Assembly (NCBI GenBank): GCA_035048485.1
Contig: CM068592.1
Location: 31,742,001 to 31,806,000, forward strand
Length of the DNA: 64,000 bases
Source of the DNA: Pteria penguin
Taxonomy: Eukaryota; Mollusca; Bivalvia; Pterioida; Pteriidae
Direction: 5' to 3'
A program made the translations under genes and the position numbers. This document shows, in pieces, positions 28,804 through 36,841 of the stretch. The stretch's first letter is position 1; every line of letters begins with the position of its first letter. The notes under the pieces are model-generated. The model had not been told where the DNA came from. It saw only the letters and a program-made list of their open reading frames with translations, and did no database searches.

Positions 28804-28953
28804 CAGTGGCGGATTTAGAGGAGCCCCCCCCCCTTTTGGCCACATATTTACTGATAAAAATCCATGCAGATTTTGCACCAAAAATGGCTGAGTAGTTGGG
28901 CTAATACACATGTGACCCCTCCCCCCTTTTCGGAAATCCTGGATCCGCCACTG
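28804..28953. mobile_element. 150-bp MITE with CAGTGGCGGAT ends
   Basis: The left end CAGTGGCGGATTTAG and the right end CTGGATCCGCCACTG are inverted repeats, and C-rich stretches lie inside both. The ends resemble hAT-type termini, but I see no 8-bp target duplication, so the superfamily is uncertain. Confidence 0.7.
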
Positions 28954-29414
28954 GTTCATGTCCTTATATTTACAAATAATACATAATAATAGATAAGAAT
29001 ATAGTACATTTATCAGAAGATTAATAATTTCTTCTAATTAATCACAAAATATTTGTCACGATCGTTTGTGCAATAACAATCTATTTTATTTTGTGATGTG
29101 TGAATTTCATAAGAAATTTTACGTTGTCATTTGAACAGCATCAAGTATAATTGATAAGTGAATTGATGTCTTCAAAAATACTCCTTTTTTGTCTTACTAC
29201 TGTATGTACAGGTAAGACAGGTAAAATACACTAATTTGATAATTGGTTACCCCTTGAAAGGCCCCTTTCACACCCAATTATCATTAAATGATTAAAATAT
29301 TTGCGACATGTCGGGAATAAACGTATTACGCTCTGACAGTTCGGCTACCCAGACCATGAGGAACAAAGATTTCATGACTAATTATAAATTTCATAAACAC
29401 AGTTCATTGTCATC
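28954..29414. other. Intergenic sequence, nothing recognised
   Basis: AT-rich spacer between a MITE and the 3' end of a LINE. Confidence 0.4.
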
Positions 29415-32405
29415 GTCATTCAATTCAATCTTTATTTCCTCTAAGTAAGAGATTTTACAAAATACATAGAATTAATTCAAGTGGTGCAATTCAACATATG
29501 AAAAGAATAAAGTGCGAGTCTTAATGAAAAATATAAATATAAATATATGTTTGACAGTTTGTGTGTAAACACTCGGAAATCAAATGATGTGATATGATAC
29601 GAGCTCTTATGTGTTTATATTACATGTATTATTCATACGATGTACAACTAGGCCTATATGATAGGCTAAACATACTTATTGTAAAGCATACAAGATTCCT
29701 TCACAAATTTGTAACTGAGAAGGCAGAAATATCTTCGTGCTTCTGTTCCTATATCATATTGAGTTTTACGTCCCAAAAGGGTAGAATAGAGATCTTCATC
29801 TGAGAGATTAAACAACTCGGCGCTTAACCCAGGTTCAAACAGTCCGATTATATTTTTGTACCGTTCCTCGCGGATACTTTTGGTGAAAGCGCAATCGCAA
29901 ACTGCATGTTCAAAAACATTTTGGTAAGCCATAGCGCAAAGCGTATATATTTCTATGTGGTAATGTGGGACCATTGTGCAAAGTTTTGATATGAATTTGC
30001 ATATTGAAATGTCATGCATAGTTTTCGCCAGATGCCAAAATACTAAGGGATCGTGGAATCTAAACACTAAGGTAAAATACGAGAAACTAGGGTCATTTGT
30101 ATTTCGAGTTTCTCTCCTATGGACATGCAGTCGGGTTACAGAGCGGTGTACAATTTTCTTCCATATTAGTTTGTCAGGAAAGGTACCATTATTAAGCCAA
30201 GTTATCAGAAAATCCATTAGTCCATATTCGGATAAAATTTGCAGAATGTCGGGAATAAATCCGAGTTGTATACCTGTTTCTGCAAATGAGAACAATCTCG
30301 GAAGAAAGATTTTCTTGGGAAGGTAATGACTATCTAATCTACAGAGACGACCCAAGGACAGTAATTACGAGTGTCAATTTCTGATTCAATGGGCAATACG
30401 CCTACTAAACTCTGCCATGTCCGACCATGTTTGCATTGGCAAATTTTGAGAATGTTTACAAACATAATGTTGGAAAACATGTAAACGACGAATGTCTTGA
30501 GATTTGAGATTATTCCACAACTCGCAGCCATAGAGGACAGAGGGACGGACAACTGTTTTGTACAGATGTATCAGTGAAAGAGGGTTCGAAAATGTCAAGA
30601 TCATGTTTGTGATTCCAAAGTAGGATTTCCTACCCATATCAATTAACAATGGTATTCTTTCAGAAAGAGTACATTTATTGTTTACAAGGACTCCAAGATG
30701 GTTATAACTGTCACTGATGAGAATTGTTTTTTCACCCATTGTCCAAGTAAACTGAGATGAAGTTTTATTTACAATATTACCGTTGGCACGGAAAATTACA
30801 ATGCCAGATGTATCTGCATTAAAGTTAAAGCGCCAGAGAAGTGAGTAATTATATGCAGTATTGAGCATGTGTCGAAGCTGCAGCGGCGATAGCGCGATAC
30901 ACACAATGTCGTCCGCCAAGGTAGGACTGTTGCAGTTTACGTTAAGGATACCAAAACCTGGGTTCGAATCCTCTAGTATGCAAACTAAATGGTTGATAAA
31001 GACAAGATAGAGGAATGTAGACTCCTCCTTGTCTCACGCCCTGTTGTACCGGAAACCACCTTGACTGAACAAAATTCACAATAACTGCACTTGTTGTATC
31101 AGTGTGACAGTCAACAATCAAAGACCACAGTGCACCATTGATTCCTGATTCGTAAAGTTTTACAAATAAGCCATGTCGCCAAACTGTGTCAAAGGCTTGA
31201 CTGGTATTAAGAAACGCTGCATATATATTGCTACCATTTTCAAGATTGTGAAATATTGTTTCCTGCATACTGAAAGATGCTGTCATACATCCCAAGTTTG
31301 GTTGAAATCCTTGCTGTTGTGAGTTTGGAAATGATTCTGCCTCAATAACGGATTCCGTTATTCTGGATTTAATGATATACTCAAACGTTTTCAGCAAAGA
31401 TGATAAAAGAGCTACTGGTCTATAACTTTTACATGATTTTTTGTCTTTGCCTCCACCCTTGTATATAGGAATTATCAGACCCCTTTTCCAAGATTTTGGG
31501 ACTTTGCAAACCCTAACAATGGCTTGAAACAATTTTGACAGACAATCAATAACAACAGTGCCCCCCCCCCCCATTTGAGGTGTTCATTAGTAAGTTTATC
31601 GTCACCCGGCGCTTTCCTGTTTTTTAAATTGCCCAGGGCTTTTACTACGTCATCATTTGTTATGTTTCCTCCAGGGAGGGTATGATTTGATGATGTACAA
31701 ATGCTTTCAATAAATTGGAATTCAGAAGCAACTGAGCGCTCAAACACTGCACCCCCCCCCCCCCCCCAAGTTTCCGCAACTCCGGAAACCTTGCGGAAAC
31801 CTGCAGTAACTGGGACATTTCCAGCAAGTTTCCACAACCTGAAACCTGGCGGAAACTTCAGGTTTCCGCAGGGTTTCCGCCAGGTTTCCGCAAACGGAAA
31901 CTTGGGGTTTTTTGCAGTGAAAACTACTGTCATAGGACTCTGACTTAGGAGTATATATTCGCTCATAGTGGTCAGCAAAAGCTTTGGCCACATTTGTGGG
32001 GTGATTATATTGATTCCCTAAATCATCGATAATTTCTGGGTAAATTCGAGACAATCGAGGCTTTTGGCGACGCACAAGTCTCCAAAATAAACGTAAATCA
32101 CACTCTGAAGCTTCATCTATGTCCCGGAGTACGTTTGTCATATAATTCTCATGTGCCCGATTAAGTGATTTCCGAAAATTTCTCTTAGCGCGTTTATACT
32201 CGCTGTATGAAGTATATTGCCAACCCCGAGGTCGACCTTCGCTTAGCCAGATACGATGCTTCGCTTTCTCTGTGAAGCTGCTTAACGCCACGCGTCCAAT
32301 CTGGTCGTTTTCGAGGATTGTACTTAGATCGAAGTATATGCACGTCCGCGCATTCGATCAGAATTGTTGTAAGATCAATACTGAAAGTATCTATATCCGC
32401 CATAT
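29415..32405 (-). pseudogene. 5'-truncated LINE (non-LTR retrotransposon), frameshifted
   Basis: Read on the minus strand, the order is: a linker (about 32403-31920, with SEYKRAKRNFRKSLNRAHEN), then the reverse transcriptase with SYRPVALLSSLLKTFEYII, AFLNTSQAFDTVWRHGL, VQQGVRQGG and ADDIVCIALSP (the catalytic DD), and a C-terminal domain (30355-29666). It ends near 29419 in AATAAAGATTGAATTGAATG, a typical LINE tail. The endonuclease domain is missing, several frameshifts break the frame, and a MITE is inserted at 31745-31919. It is a dead copy, but most of the RT is readable, so it is moderately young. Confidence 0.85.
31745..31919. mobile_element. 175-bp palindromic MITE inserted in the LINE
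   Basis: The ends CACTGCA and TGCAGTG are inverted, followed inward by C/G runs and by CAAGTTTCCG against CGGAAACTTG. The interior is built of repeated GGTTTCCGC-like phrases. The interrupted LINE frame resumes on both sides, which proves insertion. Flanking Ts allow a short duplication (perhaps TTT). CACTG ends recall the CMC group, but this is only suggestive. Confidence 0.75.
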
Positions 32406-33111
32406 TATTTAACTGTCGACTTCACAGTTCTCGTTCAAGTCTCTGATTAACTACATTACTATATTCCGCAATATATAGCCAATTAAAGGGTTTAATTTGA
32501 ATATAGATCTACATTTCAAAATTATTAACAAATACAATGTTCTTTTTATATTGGTAAAAATTTGAATTGGTAACTGAAATGTTATTAATGCACAATGTTT
32601 GCAATAAATTTCAGAACGCTACATTCCTTGTTAACTTGAAGCTTGCACTATATGATGTGCTTTCTAGTAATTAGTATGAGGCGTGCCATATAAAAATTGT
32701 AATCAGAGTTATCTTTCTTTGTTACTAGCCTGTTATGGAAATGAAAATGTAAGAAAATGCTTCTAATCCTCAAAATAAAAAAAAGCTTCCTTAATTTTTT
32801 TCTCAAAATGGTAATTGAACTACGGATATCACTATATTCATAGAGACTGCACACTAATATTACATATTATAATACAATGAGGGTGATAAAGAATGTTTGA
32901 TTCTAACCTATTTGGCGTTAATGCTGTGAGCCTTCGATTCCGATCTAAGGTTTTTCACTTACCTGATGCTTGCTCTGGTTACTCTCTTTTAAGATAAACT
33001 ACCTATTGTTTCTTGAGTGATAGAGGCTCTAGCTGATTCCAAGAAATGAGATGTTCGTAAGGACAATTTATTCCTATGCCATTTTAAGAATTTCGAAGTA
33101 TATTTCCTAGA
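32406..33111. other. Intergenic flank of the Polinton
   Basis: No gene or repeat recognised between the LINE and the Polinton insertion site. Confidence 0.5.
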
Positions 33112-33117
33112 TGGGCT
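33112..33117. repeat. Left target-site duplication of the Polinton
   Basis: TGGGCT here is repeated exactly at 52694-52699, directly outside the two inverted-repeat ends. Six bp is the usual Polinton/Maverick duplication. Confidence 0.95.
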
Positions 33118-33303
33118 AGTAGTGTAACGATCCCCGATAATGCAAAAAAATGAGTTTGACCTATTTGCACTAAAAGTATGTACTGATTTGACCTAAACGT
33201 ACTATAGTAGGTTAAAGATGAGTTCAAAAAGTGTCCTTGACCTTGGATTGAATGTGGAAATTGTACTTGTTAACCTTGAGTTTACTTTTCTAAAGAATTG
33301 GTT

Positions 33304-33319
33304 AGCCCTTAAAAGGGCT
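33304..33319 (-). terminator. Histone-type 3' stem-loop of the left terminal gene
   Basis: On the minus strand: AGCCCT, loop TTTA, AGGGCT, then AACCA and, after a short spacer, TTTAGAAAAGTA. It begins about 21 nt after the stop codon at 33341. A 6-bp stem with a 4-nt U-rich loop, a 3' ACCA and a purine element is the replication-dependent histone mRNA layout. Confidence 0.75.
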
Positions 33320-33340
33320 GTTTTTTTTTCTTCCTGTCCC

Positions 33341-33637
33341 TTACCAGCATAAGGGGCAATGGCGACGTGCCTTTCTCCTCTCGCTGCGCCTTAGTTGGTT
33401 ATTTAGTAGTCTATCGACTAAGTGACCCACCCGGCATGGTGGTGTTCTTCTCCTACCGGGTGAATCTTGGGTCTCTTCTCTTTTGATGACCGTAGCATTC
33501 ATCGGTTGATCTGGCTCTATCTTGACATCTTGTCCCGACTCTCTATCTCTTAAGATGACCCGTCCTATGGCCGGCTCATGGATCGTGTATATCAATCTCC
33601 TCTCCCAATCAATCGTGATTCTGATACTCGCTTCCAT
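33341..33637 (-). CDS. Terminal-repeat protein, 98 aa, left copy
   Basis: Unrecognised family. The predicted 98-residue product is identical to that of 52174-52470 because both lie in the inverted repeat. Its N-terminal half has alternating hydrophobic residues (SIRITIDWERRLIYTI), consistent with a small beta-rich domain. The C-terminal half is Arg-rich and ends RRHCPLCW. Being carried in the repeat keeps two copies, one firing outward from each end. A TATATATA box lies at 33691-33698, downstream of a GTGTTTCCTTACACGTCCGC element. The transcript would end in a histone-type hairpin. A basic nucleic-acid-binding or regulatory role is possible but is only inference. Confidence 0.75.
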   Translation of the reverse strand: MEASIRITIDWERRLIYTIHEPAIGRVILRDRESGQDVKIEPDQPMNATVIKREETQDSPGRRRTPPCRVGHLVDRLLNNQLRRSERRKARRHCPLCW

Positions 33638-33690
33638 GTTGTCGAAAAAATAAAATTTTTTCAGGTAAAGTACTAGAACATATTCTGAAG

Positions 33691-33886
33691 TATATATACT
33701 AATGTAAACGCGGACGTGTAAGGAAACACCTTTTAGGTAACCTAAGTGTACTAAGACAAAGTCTTGAAATATTTTACTGTAATTGCGGACGTGTAAGGAA
33801 ACACCTTTTTGGTAACCTAAACAAAGTCTTGAAATATTCTCATTTTTGCGGACGTGTAAGGAAACACCCTTTTTTCAGTATAAATA
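33691..33886. promoter_or_regulatory. Bidirectional promoter region of the left terminal repeat
   Basis: Between two divergent start codons lie a TATATATA box (33691-33698) for the outward gene, three repeats of GCGGACGTGTAAGGAAACAC (33710, 33785, 33848) and TATAAATA (33879-33886) for the inward gene. The repeated element sits directly upstream of a TATA box in both directions. Confidence 0.75.
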
Positions 33887-33953
33887 AGATTTTTTTCTAG
33901 AGAAGCGCCAGTTTTGAATCGAGATTTTTCGAATCAAGATTTTCGTATTAAAG

Positions 33954-34457
33954 ATGAGTTCTTTATACAGTATGGAGCAGTTGTCCATTAGACTAAGGGA
34001 AATTTCCGAGAAACATAGATTGAAAGCAATAGAGTTGGTGGAGTTGGCGGATAAATTGGATGAAATTGCTAATGAAATTAGCAATCTAATCGAAAAGAAA
34101 AGAGAGGAAGAACAGAAAAAGGAGCCAAGAACAGTCAGGCAGGTGGTGACTTTAAGACCATTTAGCTGGAGGCCCAATCAACATCACGGCCCTCCGAACT
34201 ACCCGCCACCCCCTCCACCACCACCGGCAAGACCACCACCACCGGAAAGACCACCACCACCTGCAGCGGCAGCACAACCAGCTCCTGTTCCTAGAGAAGA
34301 TTGGGAGGCTGAAATTCTATCACAGCCTCCCGAACCTCCGTTCCAGCCGGAACTTTTGCACTTTACCTCCCGTCCTCTAGCAGCACTTTCTCGTGCTGCT
34401 AGAAGACGGGCACTGTCGTGCCCGGCGTGTGGCTCCCGCAATTGCGGGGGTCACTGA
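33954..34457 (+). CDS. Coiled-coil/proline-rich protein with C-terminal Cys cluster, 167 aa
   Basis: Unrecognised family. Residues about 5-50 form a charged amphipathic coiled coil (LREISEKHRLKAIELVELAD). Residues about 80-125 are proline- and alanine-rich with polyproline runs. An Arg-rich segment precedes the terminal CPACGSRNCGGH (C156, C159, C164, H167), which could bind one zinc. The start follows the TATAAATA at 33879-33886 and lies 14 bp inside the end of the terminal repeat, so this gene uses the repeat's inward promoter. It ends 24 nt before a histone-type hairpin. The gene at 51797 occupies the equivalent place at the other end but encodes a different low-complexity protein. Confidence 0.75.
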   Translation: MSSLYSMEQLSIRLREISEKHRLKAIELVELADKLDEIANEISNLIEKKREEEQKKEPRTVRQVVTLRPFSWRPNQHHGPPNYPPPPPPPPARPPPPERPPPPAAAAQPAPVPREDWEAEILSQPPEPPFQPELLHFTSRPLAALSRAARRRALSCPACGSRNCGGH

Positions 34458-34480
34458 GTTCTTTTAAAGAACTAAAAAAC

Positions 34481-34496
34481 GGCCCTTTTTAGGGCC
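34481..34496 (+). terminator. Histone-type 3' stem-loop, best match
   Basis: GGCCCT, loop TTTT, AGGGCC, preceded by AAAAAAC and followed by ACCA. Ten bases after the stem comes AAGAAAAG, resembling the purine-rich histone downstream element paired by U7 snRNA. It matches the histone hairpin consensus (GGYYCU, UHUH, ARRRCC, ACCCA) at nearly every position. It starts 24 nt after the stop codon of 33954-34457. Confidence 0.85.
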
Positions 34497-34618
34497 ACCA
34501 TATCTTAAGAAAAGTAGTCAAATGGTCGATGCAATACTACAAAATTGAAAAGTAACTCGAGGGTTGATGCAATAACAAAAACACGGTAAGTCTTATTTTA
34601 TTATGAGTTTATTATGAT
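34497..34618. other. Spacer between convergent genes
   Basis: Holds the purine-rich element after the hairpin and then a repeated phrase (AAAAGTAGTCAAATGGTCGATGCAATA / AAAAGTAACTCGAGGGTTGATGCAATA, shown here shortened: GTCGATGCAATA and GTTGATGCAATA). No gene seen. Confidence 0.4.
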
Positions 34619-34624
34619 TTTATT
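34619..34624 (-). terminator. Polyadenylation signal for the 34685/34999 pair
   Basis: Minus-strand AATAAA about 60 nt after the stop codon at 34685. Another AATAAA-like sequence lies just downstream. This unit therefore appears to use ordinary polyadenylation, unlike the terminal genes. Confidence 0.6.
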
Positions 34625-34684
34625 TACATAGCAATGGCAGAATGTTTATCATTATTATTTTACATATTTCGTCATACAAAATGT

Positions 34685-34960
34685 TTACACAGTCACTGGT
34701 CTTAATCTCATGAGTCTATCTTTCACTCTATCGAAGGAGTCTTTGAATACATCGCTTCCGAATTTTCGACACAGATCTTTAGTAAAGAGTTCTAACACGT
34801 ATAGTTTTGTTTCGGACACTCTTCCGTCTTTAAACATGGCGATCACTACTTCGTGATAGTCCCTCAAGTTTTTGATGTCGGATAACATTTCTCTCCATTG
34901 CGAACGTCTAAGGATGGTTAAAGAGAACCAAATCTGCCACTGTAGTAGTCTCGACAACAT
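34685..34960 (-). CDS. Small helical protein, 91 aa
   Basis: Unrecognised. The whole 91 residues look alpha-helical (for example KLYVLELFTKDLCRKFGSD) with a basic C-terminal part. It starts 38 nt after the stop of the 214-residue gene and shares its direction, so both are probably on one transcript. No motif allows a functional claim. Confidence 0.6.
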   Translation of the reverse strand: MLSRLLQWQIWFSLTILRRSQWREMLSDIKNLRDYHEVVIAMFKDGRVSETKLYVLELFTKDLCRKFGSDVFKDSFDRVKDRLMRLRPVTV

Positions 34961-34998
34961 GACGGTAACTGATCGAGTTTCTATTACGACTCTGTCTT

Positions 34999-35643
34999 TT
35001 AAGAGAGCATCATTATTTCGTCTTTATGTAAGGCTTCGTTATATTTCCGACACTTCGGACAGATTTCTAACATGAGTTGATTTTGGTGATCTTCTTCCCC
35101 GATGCAATCGGGATGAACGGCGAAGTATTCCACTCGGGACGGCGTATGGTCGTCGTGGTCTTCCGAATCGGATAGTTCTTGATTTTGCGGTTTGCTCATA
35201 GTGACATCCTTTTCTTCTTGATTTTGCGGTTTGCTCATAGTGACATCCTTTTTTTCTTCTTCGTATCGATAGACTCTGTGCATGGATATGATCGTCAAAT
35301 CTTTCAAAGTCACGATCATTTCTTCCCAAGCATCGTATACCAGATCGAATGCCTTGCGAGTGTTTTTGGTATTGAGACATTGTAGCAGTGCTTTCAAGTT
35401 CACGTTACGCTTTTCAGGTTCGAAGCGTATGAATAGATTCCACAACATCCTTTGAACGAGATCACTGGCACACTGGGTGTATACTTCTGCTGGCGACATA
35501 TCATAGACGAACTGTAAATTGATCTTGAGGTCTCGAAGCCCCTGTCCTTTCAGTTCCTCATTCAAGGAATGTAACATGTTGGCGAATCTCTGTTTGGCAA
35601 GGTGAACGTGCTCCGGGTTTGGTCTGTCGAACGAAGTATTCAT
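34999..35643 (-). CDS. Helical protein with possible death-fold domain and C-terminal zinc site, 214 aa
   Basis: Residues about 17-108 are predicted helical, with spacing of hydrophobic positions (LHSLNEELKGQGLRDLK, later LKALLQCLNTKNTRKAFDLV) reminiscent of death-effector domains; this is a pattern impression, not a proven match. Residues 130-155 contain a duplicated 13-residue block (EKKDVTMSKPQNQ twice) from a tandem DNA repeat at about 35180-35260. The C-terminus has HPDC (H177, C180) and CPKC (C195, C198), a plausible zinc site. A TATATAAAAT box lies at about 35684-35694, and a cluster of TGACCTTGA sites lies upstream. Confidence 0.7.
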   Translation of the reverse strand: MNTSFDRPNPEHVHLAKQRFANMLHSLNEELKGQGLRDLKINLQFVYDMSPAEVYTQCASDLVQRMLWNLFIRFEPEKRNVNLKALLQCLNTKNTRKAFDLVYDAWEEMIVTLKDLTIISMHRVYRYEEEKKDVTMSKPQNQEEKDVTMSKPQNQELSDSEDHDDHTPSRVEYFAVHPDCIGEEDHQNQLMLEICPKCRKYNEALHKDEIMMLS

Positions 35644-35683
35644 GATGATTGATGATAATGACGAGTCTTGCTTTCTTTCCCTA

Positions 35684-35875
35684 TTTTATATATCTGGTTT
35701 CGACCTTGAACTTGTACTTGATGACCTTGACCTTGAACTTGGGTTTTTTCAAAATAACCTTGAACTTGTACTGAAGGTTCTGGACTTTTTGTTTTTTATT
35801 TAAATCAAATGACCTTGAACTTGGGTTTTTCAAAATAACCTTGAACTTGTTCTATTCAATTAACCTTGTACTTGA
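35684..35875 (-). promoter_or_regulatory. TATA box and nuclear-receptor half-site cluster upstream of 35643
   Basis: A minus-strand TATATAAAATAGGG lies 40-50 bp before the start codon. Further upstream TGACCTTGA (the reverse of TCAAGGTCA) occurs at 35722, 35728 (overlapping) and 35810, with several near matches (AACCTTGA at 35757 and 35837). TCAAGGTCA is the known monomeric site for ERR/FTZ-F1-type nuclear receptors. Confidence 0.6.
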
Positions 35876-35906
35876 GACAAACAAGAAGAATATGTTTTTG
35901 AATCAA

Positions 35907-35912
35907 TTTATT
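35907..35912 (-). terminator. Polyadenylation signal of the leftward core transcript
   Basis: Minus-strand AATAAA downstream of the last leftward core gene (stop at 36168) and of the 93-bp inverted-repeat segment. Confidence 0.55.
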
Positions 35913-35988
35913 GTCCCGCTAACACAACGTAAAGAACAAGGATTAGGACCGTCCCTTTGTTCTTCACTTACAATGCATATGTACAATC

Positions 35989-36081
35989 AAATATCTGTCT
36001 CACTACTTTGTTTAAACTCTGCCATTACGGCTCGGAGCGATGTCTCCATCGTCCAAGTTTGGTCATTTCGGATACTCGACA
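35989..36081. repeat. 93-bp inverted repeat, left copy
   Basis: Exact reverse complement of 50426-50518. Each copy lies in the presumed 3' untranslated region of an outward-running transcription unit (the core block here, the zinc-knuckle gene there), in the same orientation relative to transcription. Its sense strand contains an open stretch with QTWTMETSLRAVMAEFKQSS, but no shared start. Confidence 0.9.
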
Positions 36082-36167
36082 AATATTTTTGTTTGATTAA
36101 CACATTTTGACATAATTTGATATATACATTTTGATATATACATTTTGACATAATATCATACATAATA

Positions 36168-36401
36168 TCATACATAGTTAAGCAAAGCTAAACCTACAAT
36201 GAACAATTGAATGGCTAAAATCATGAGTATGAAAGAAGTCAAGTCAAGGCAGACGTCACAGCAGCGGCGGGATGTACGAGATTCGGCGCTTTCCGACACA
36301 AGCAAGTCTGTTTCTTCATCGTTAAAGGTCTGGGTTTTCTCGGGATCACGTTCTCTCGATACCATTGGTAAATGAAACGATCGTTGTCTTCTTTCTTCCA
36401 T
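36168..36401 (-). CDS. Small tail-anchored membrane protein, 77 aa
   Basis: An open frame overlapping the 3' part of the protease gene in another frame and extending 71 bp beyond it. A charged N-terminal half (MEERRQRSFHLP) is followed by an acidic FNDEETDLLVSE segment, a Cys pair, and a C-terminal hydrophobic helix (SFILMILAIQLFIVGLALL). That layout is of a tail-anchored membrane protein. The ATG at 36401 is chosen because the hydrophilic domain starts there; the frame is open further upstream inside the protease gene. Overlap is common in this block, so I favour a real gene. Confidence 0.55.
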   Translation of the reverse strand: MEERRQRSFHLPMVSRERDPEKTQTFNDEETDLLVSESAESRTSRRCCDVCLDLTSFILMILAIQLFIVGLALLNYV

Positions 36402-36841
36402 GTCGTCTTGGACGGGATCGGTAGGTGATACGACATCAGCCAACGCATCATATCCGATCTGGGTACCTTTCGACTTCTGTGGTGTAGGTAATAGATACAG
36501 TAATGTCCGCACACGGGGGTATCCCAACTTTGATAAGGTACGGTATTGTAGACTAGGCTTCGACTTTTGGATCGCATGAAACGTACGATATCGCCATACG
36601 CCCATGGTGGTAATCCGTAGGAATCGAAATATTCGGCTATCCCGTCCTCTCCGAAGTGAACACACACCCAATGTTCTCCCGGTTTATCGGCCTCGTCCGT
36701 GTTGATGACGAAAGATCGTCCGTCGCTTCCAATCGGTAAGGCGTCCCGAGGATACACGCCTCCAAAATGAGGACTCACGTATGGATCGCGAGACAGAATA
36801 TCGTACAGTTGATGGGTATCCAGGGCTTTAATAGTCGACAT
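36239..36841 (-). CDS. PRO: Adenain-type cysteine protease (maturation protease), 200 aa
   Basis: Member of the adenovirus-protease/Ulp1 clan C48/C5 fold that cleaves capsid and core precursors during virion maturation. The catalytic order is visible: His57 in GEHWVCVHFG, Asp73 in YFDSYGLPPW, Gln104 in PYQSWDTPV and Cys111 in VCGHYCIYYLHH. The start at 36841 (MSTIKALDTHQLYDIL) gives the family's usual beginning; an upstream in-frame ATG at 36889 would add 16 residues overlapping the capsid gene more. The gene overlaps the end of the major capsid gene by 14 bp. The C-terminal 45 residues are basic and variable. No key residue is missing. Confidence 0.93.
   Translation of the reverse strand: MSTIKALDTHQLYDILSRDPYVSPHFGGVYPRDALPIGSDGRSFVINTDEADKPGEHWVCVHFGEDGIAEYFDSYGLPPWAYGDIVRFMRSKSRSLVYNTVPYQSWDTPVCGHYCIYYLHHRSRKVPRSDMMRWLMSYHLPIPSKTTWKKEDNDRFIYQWYRENVIPRKPRPLTMKKQTCLCRKAPNLVHPAAAVTSALT

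Larger units (their letters stand above)
33118..33940. repeat. Left terminal inverted repeat (823 bp)
   Basis: Nearly identical to the reverse complement of 51796-52693, from the AGTAGTGTAACG end to within 14 bp of the start codon of the inward gene. It contains the outward gene, its histone-type hairpin, and a promoter region with three copies (33710, 33785, 33848) of a repeat headed GCGGACGTGTAAGGAAACAC, against four copies at the right end. Confidence 0.95.

Noticed and set aside
29594..30326. Plus-strand frames opposite the LINE
   Set aside because: Antisense shadows; the minus strand gives the ordered reverse-transcriptase motifs.
34460..34500. Bacterial-type intrinsic terminators at the five hairpins
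   Set aside because: A hairpin plus Ts could suggest this, but the element is in an animal genome and the stem length, loop, ACCA flank and purine element fit histone-type processing instead.
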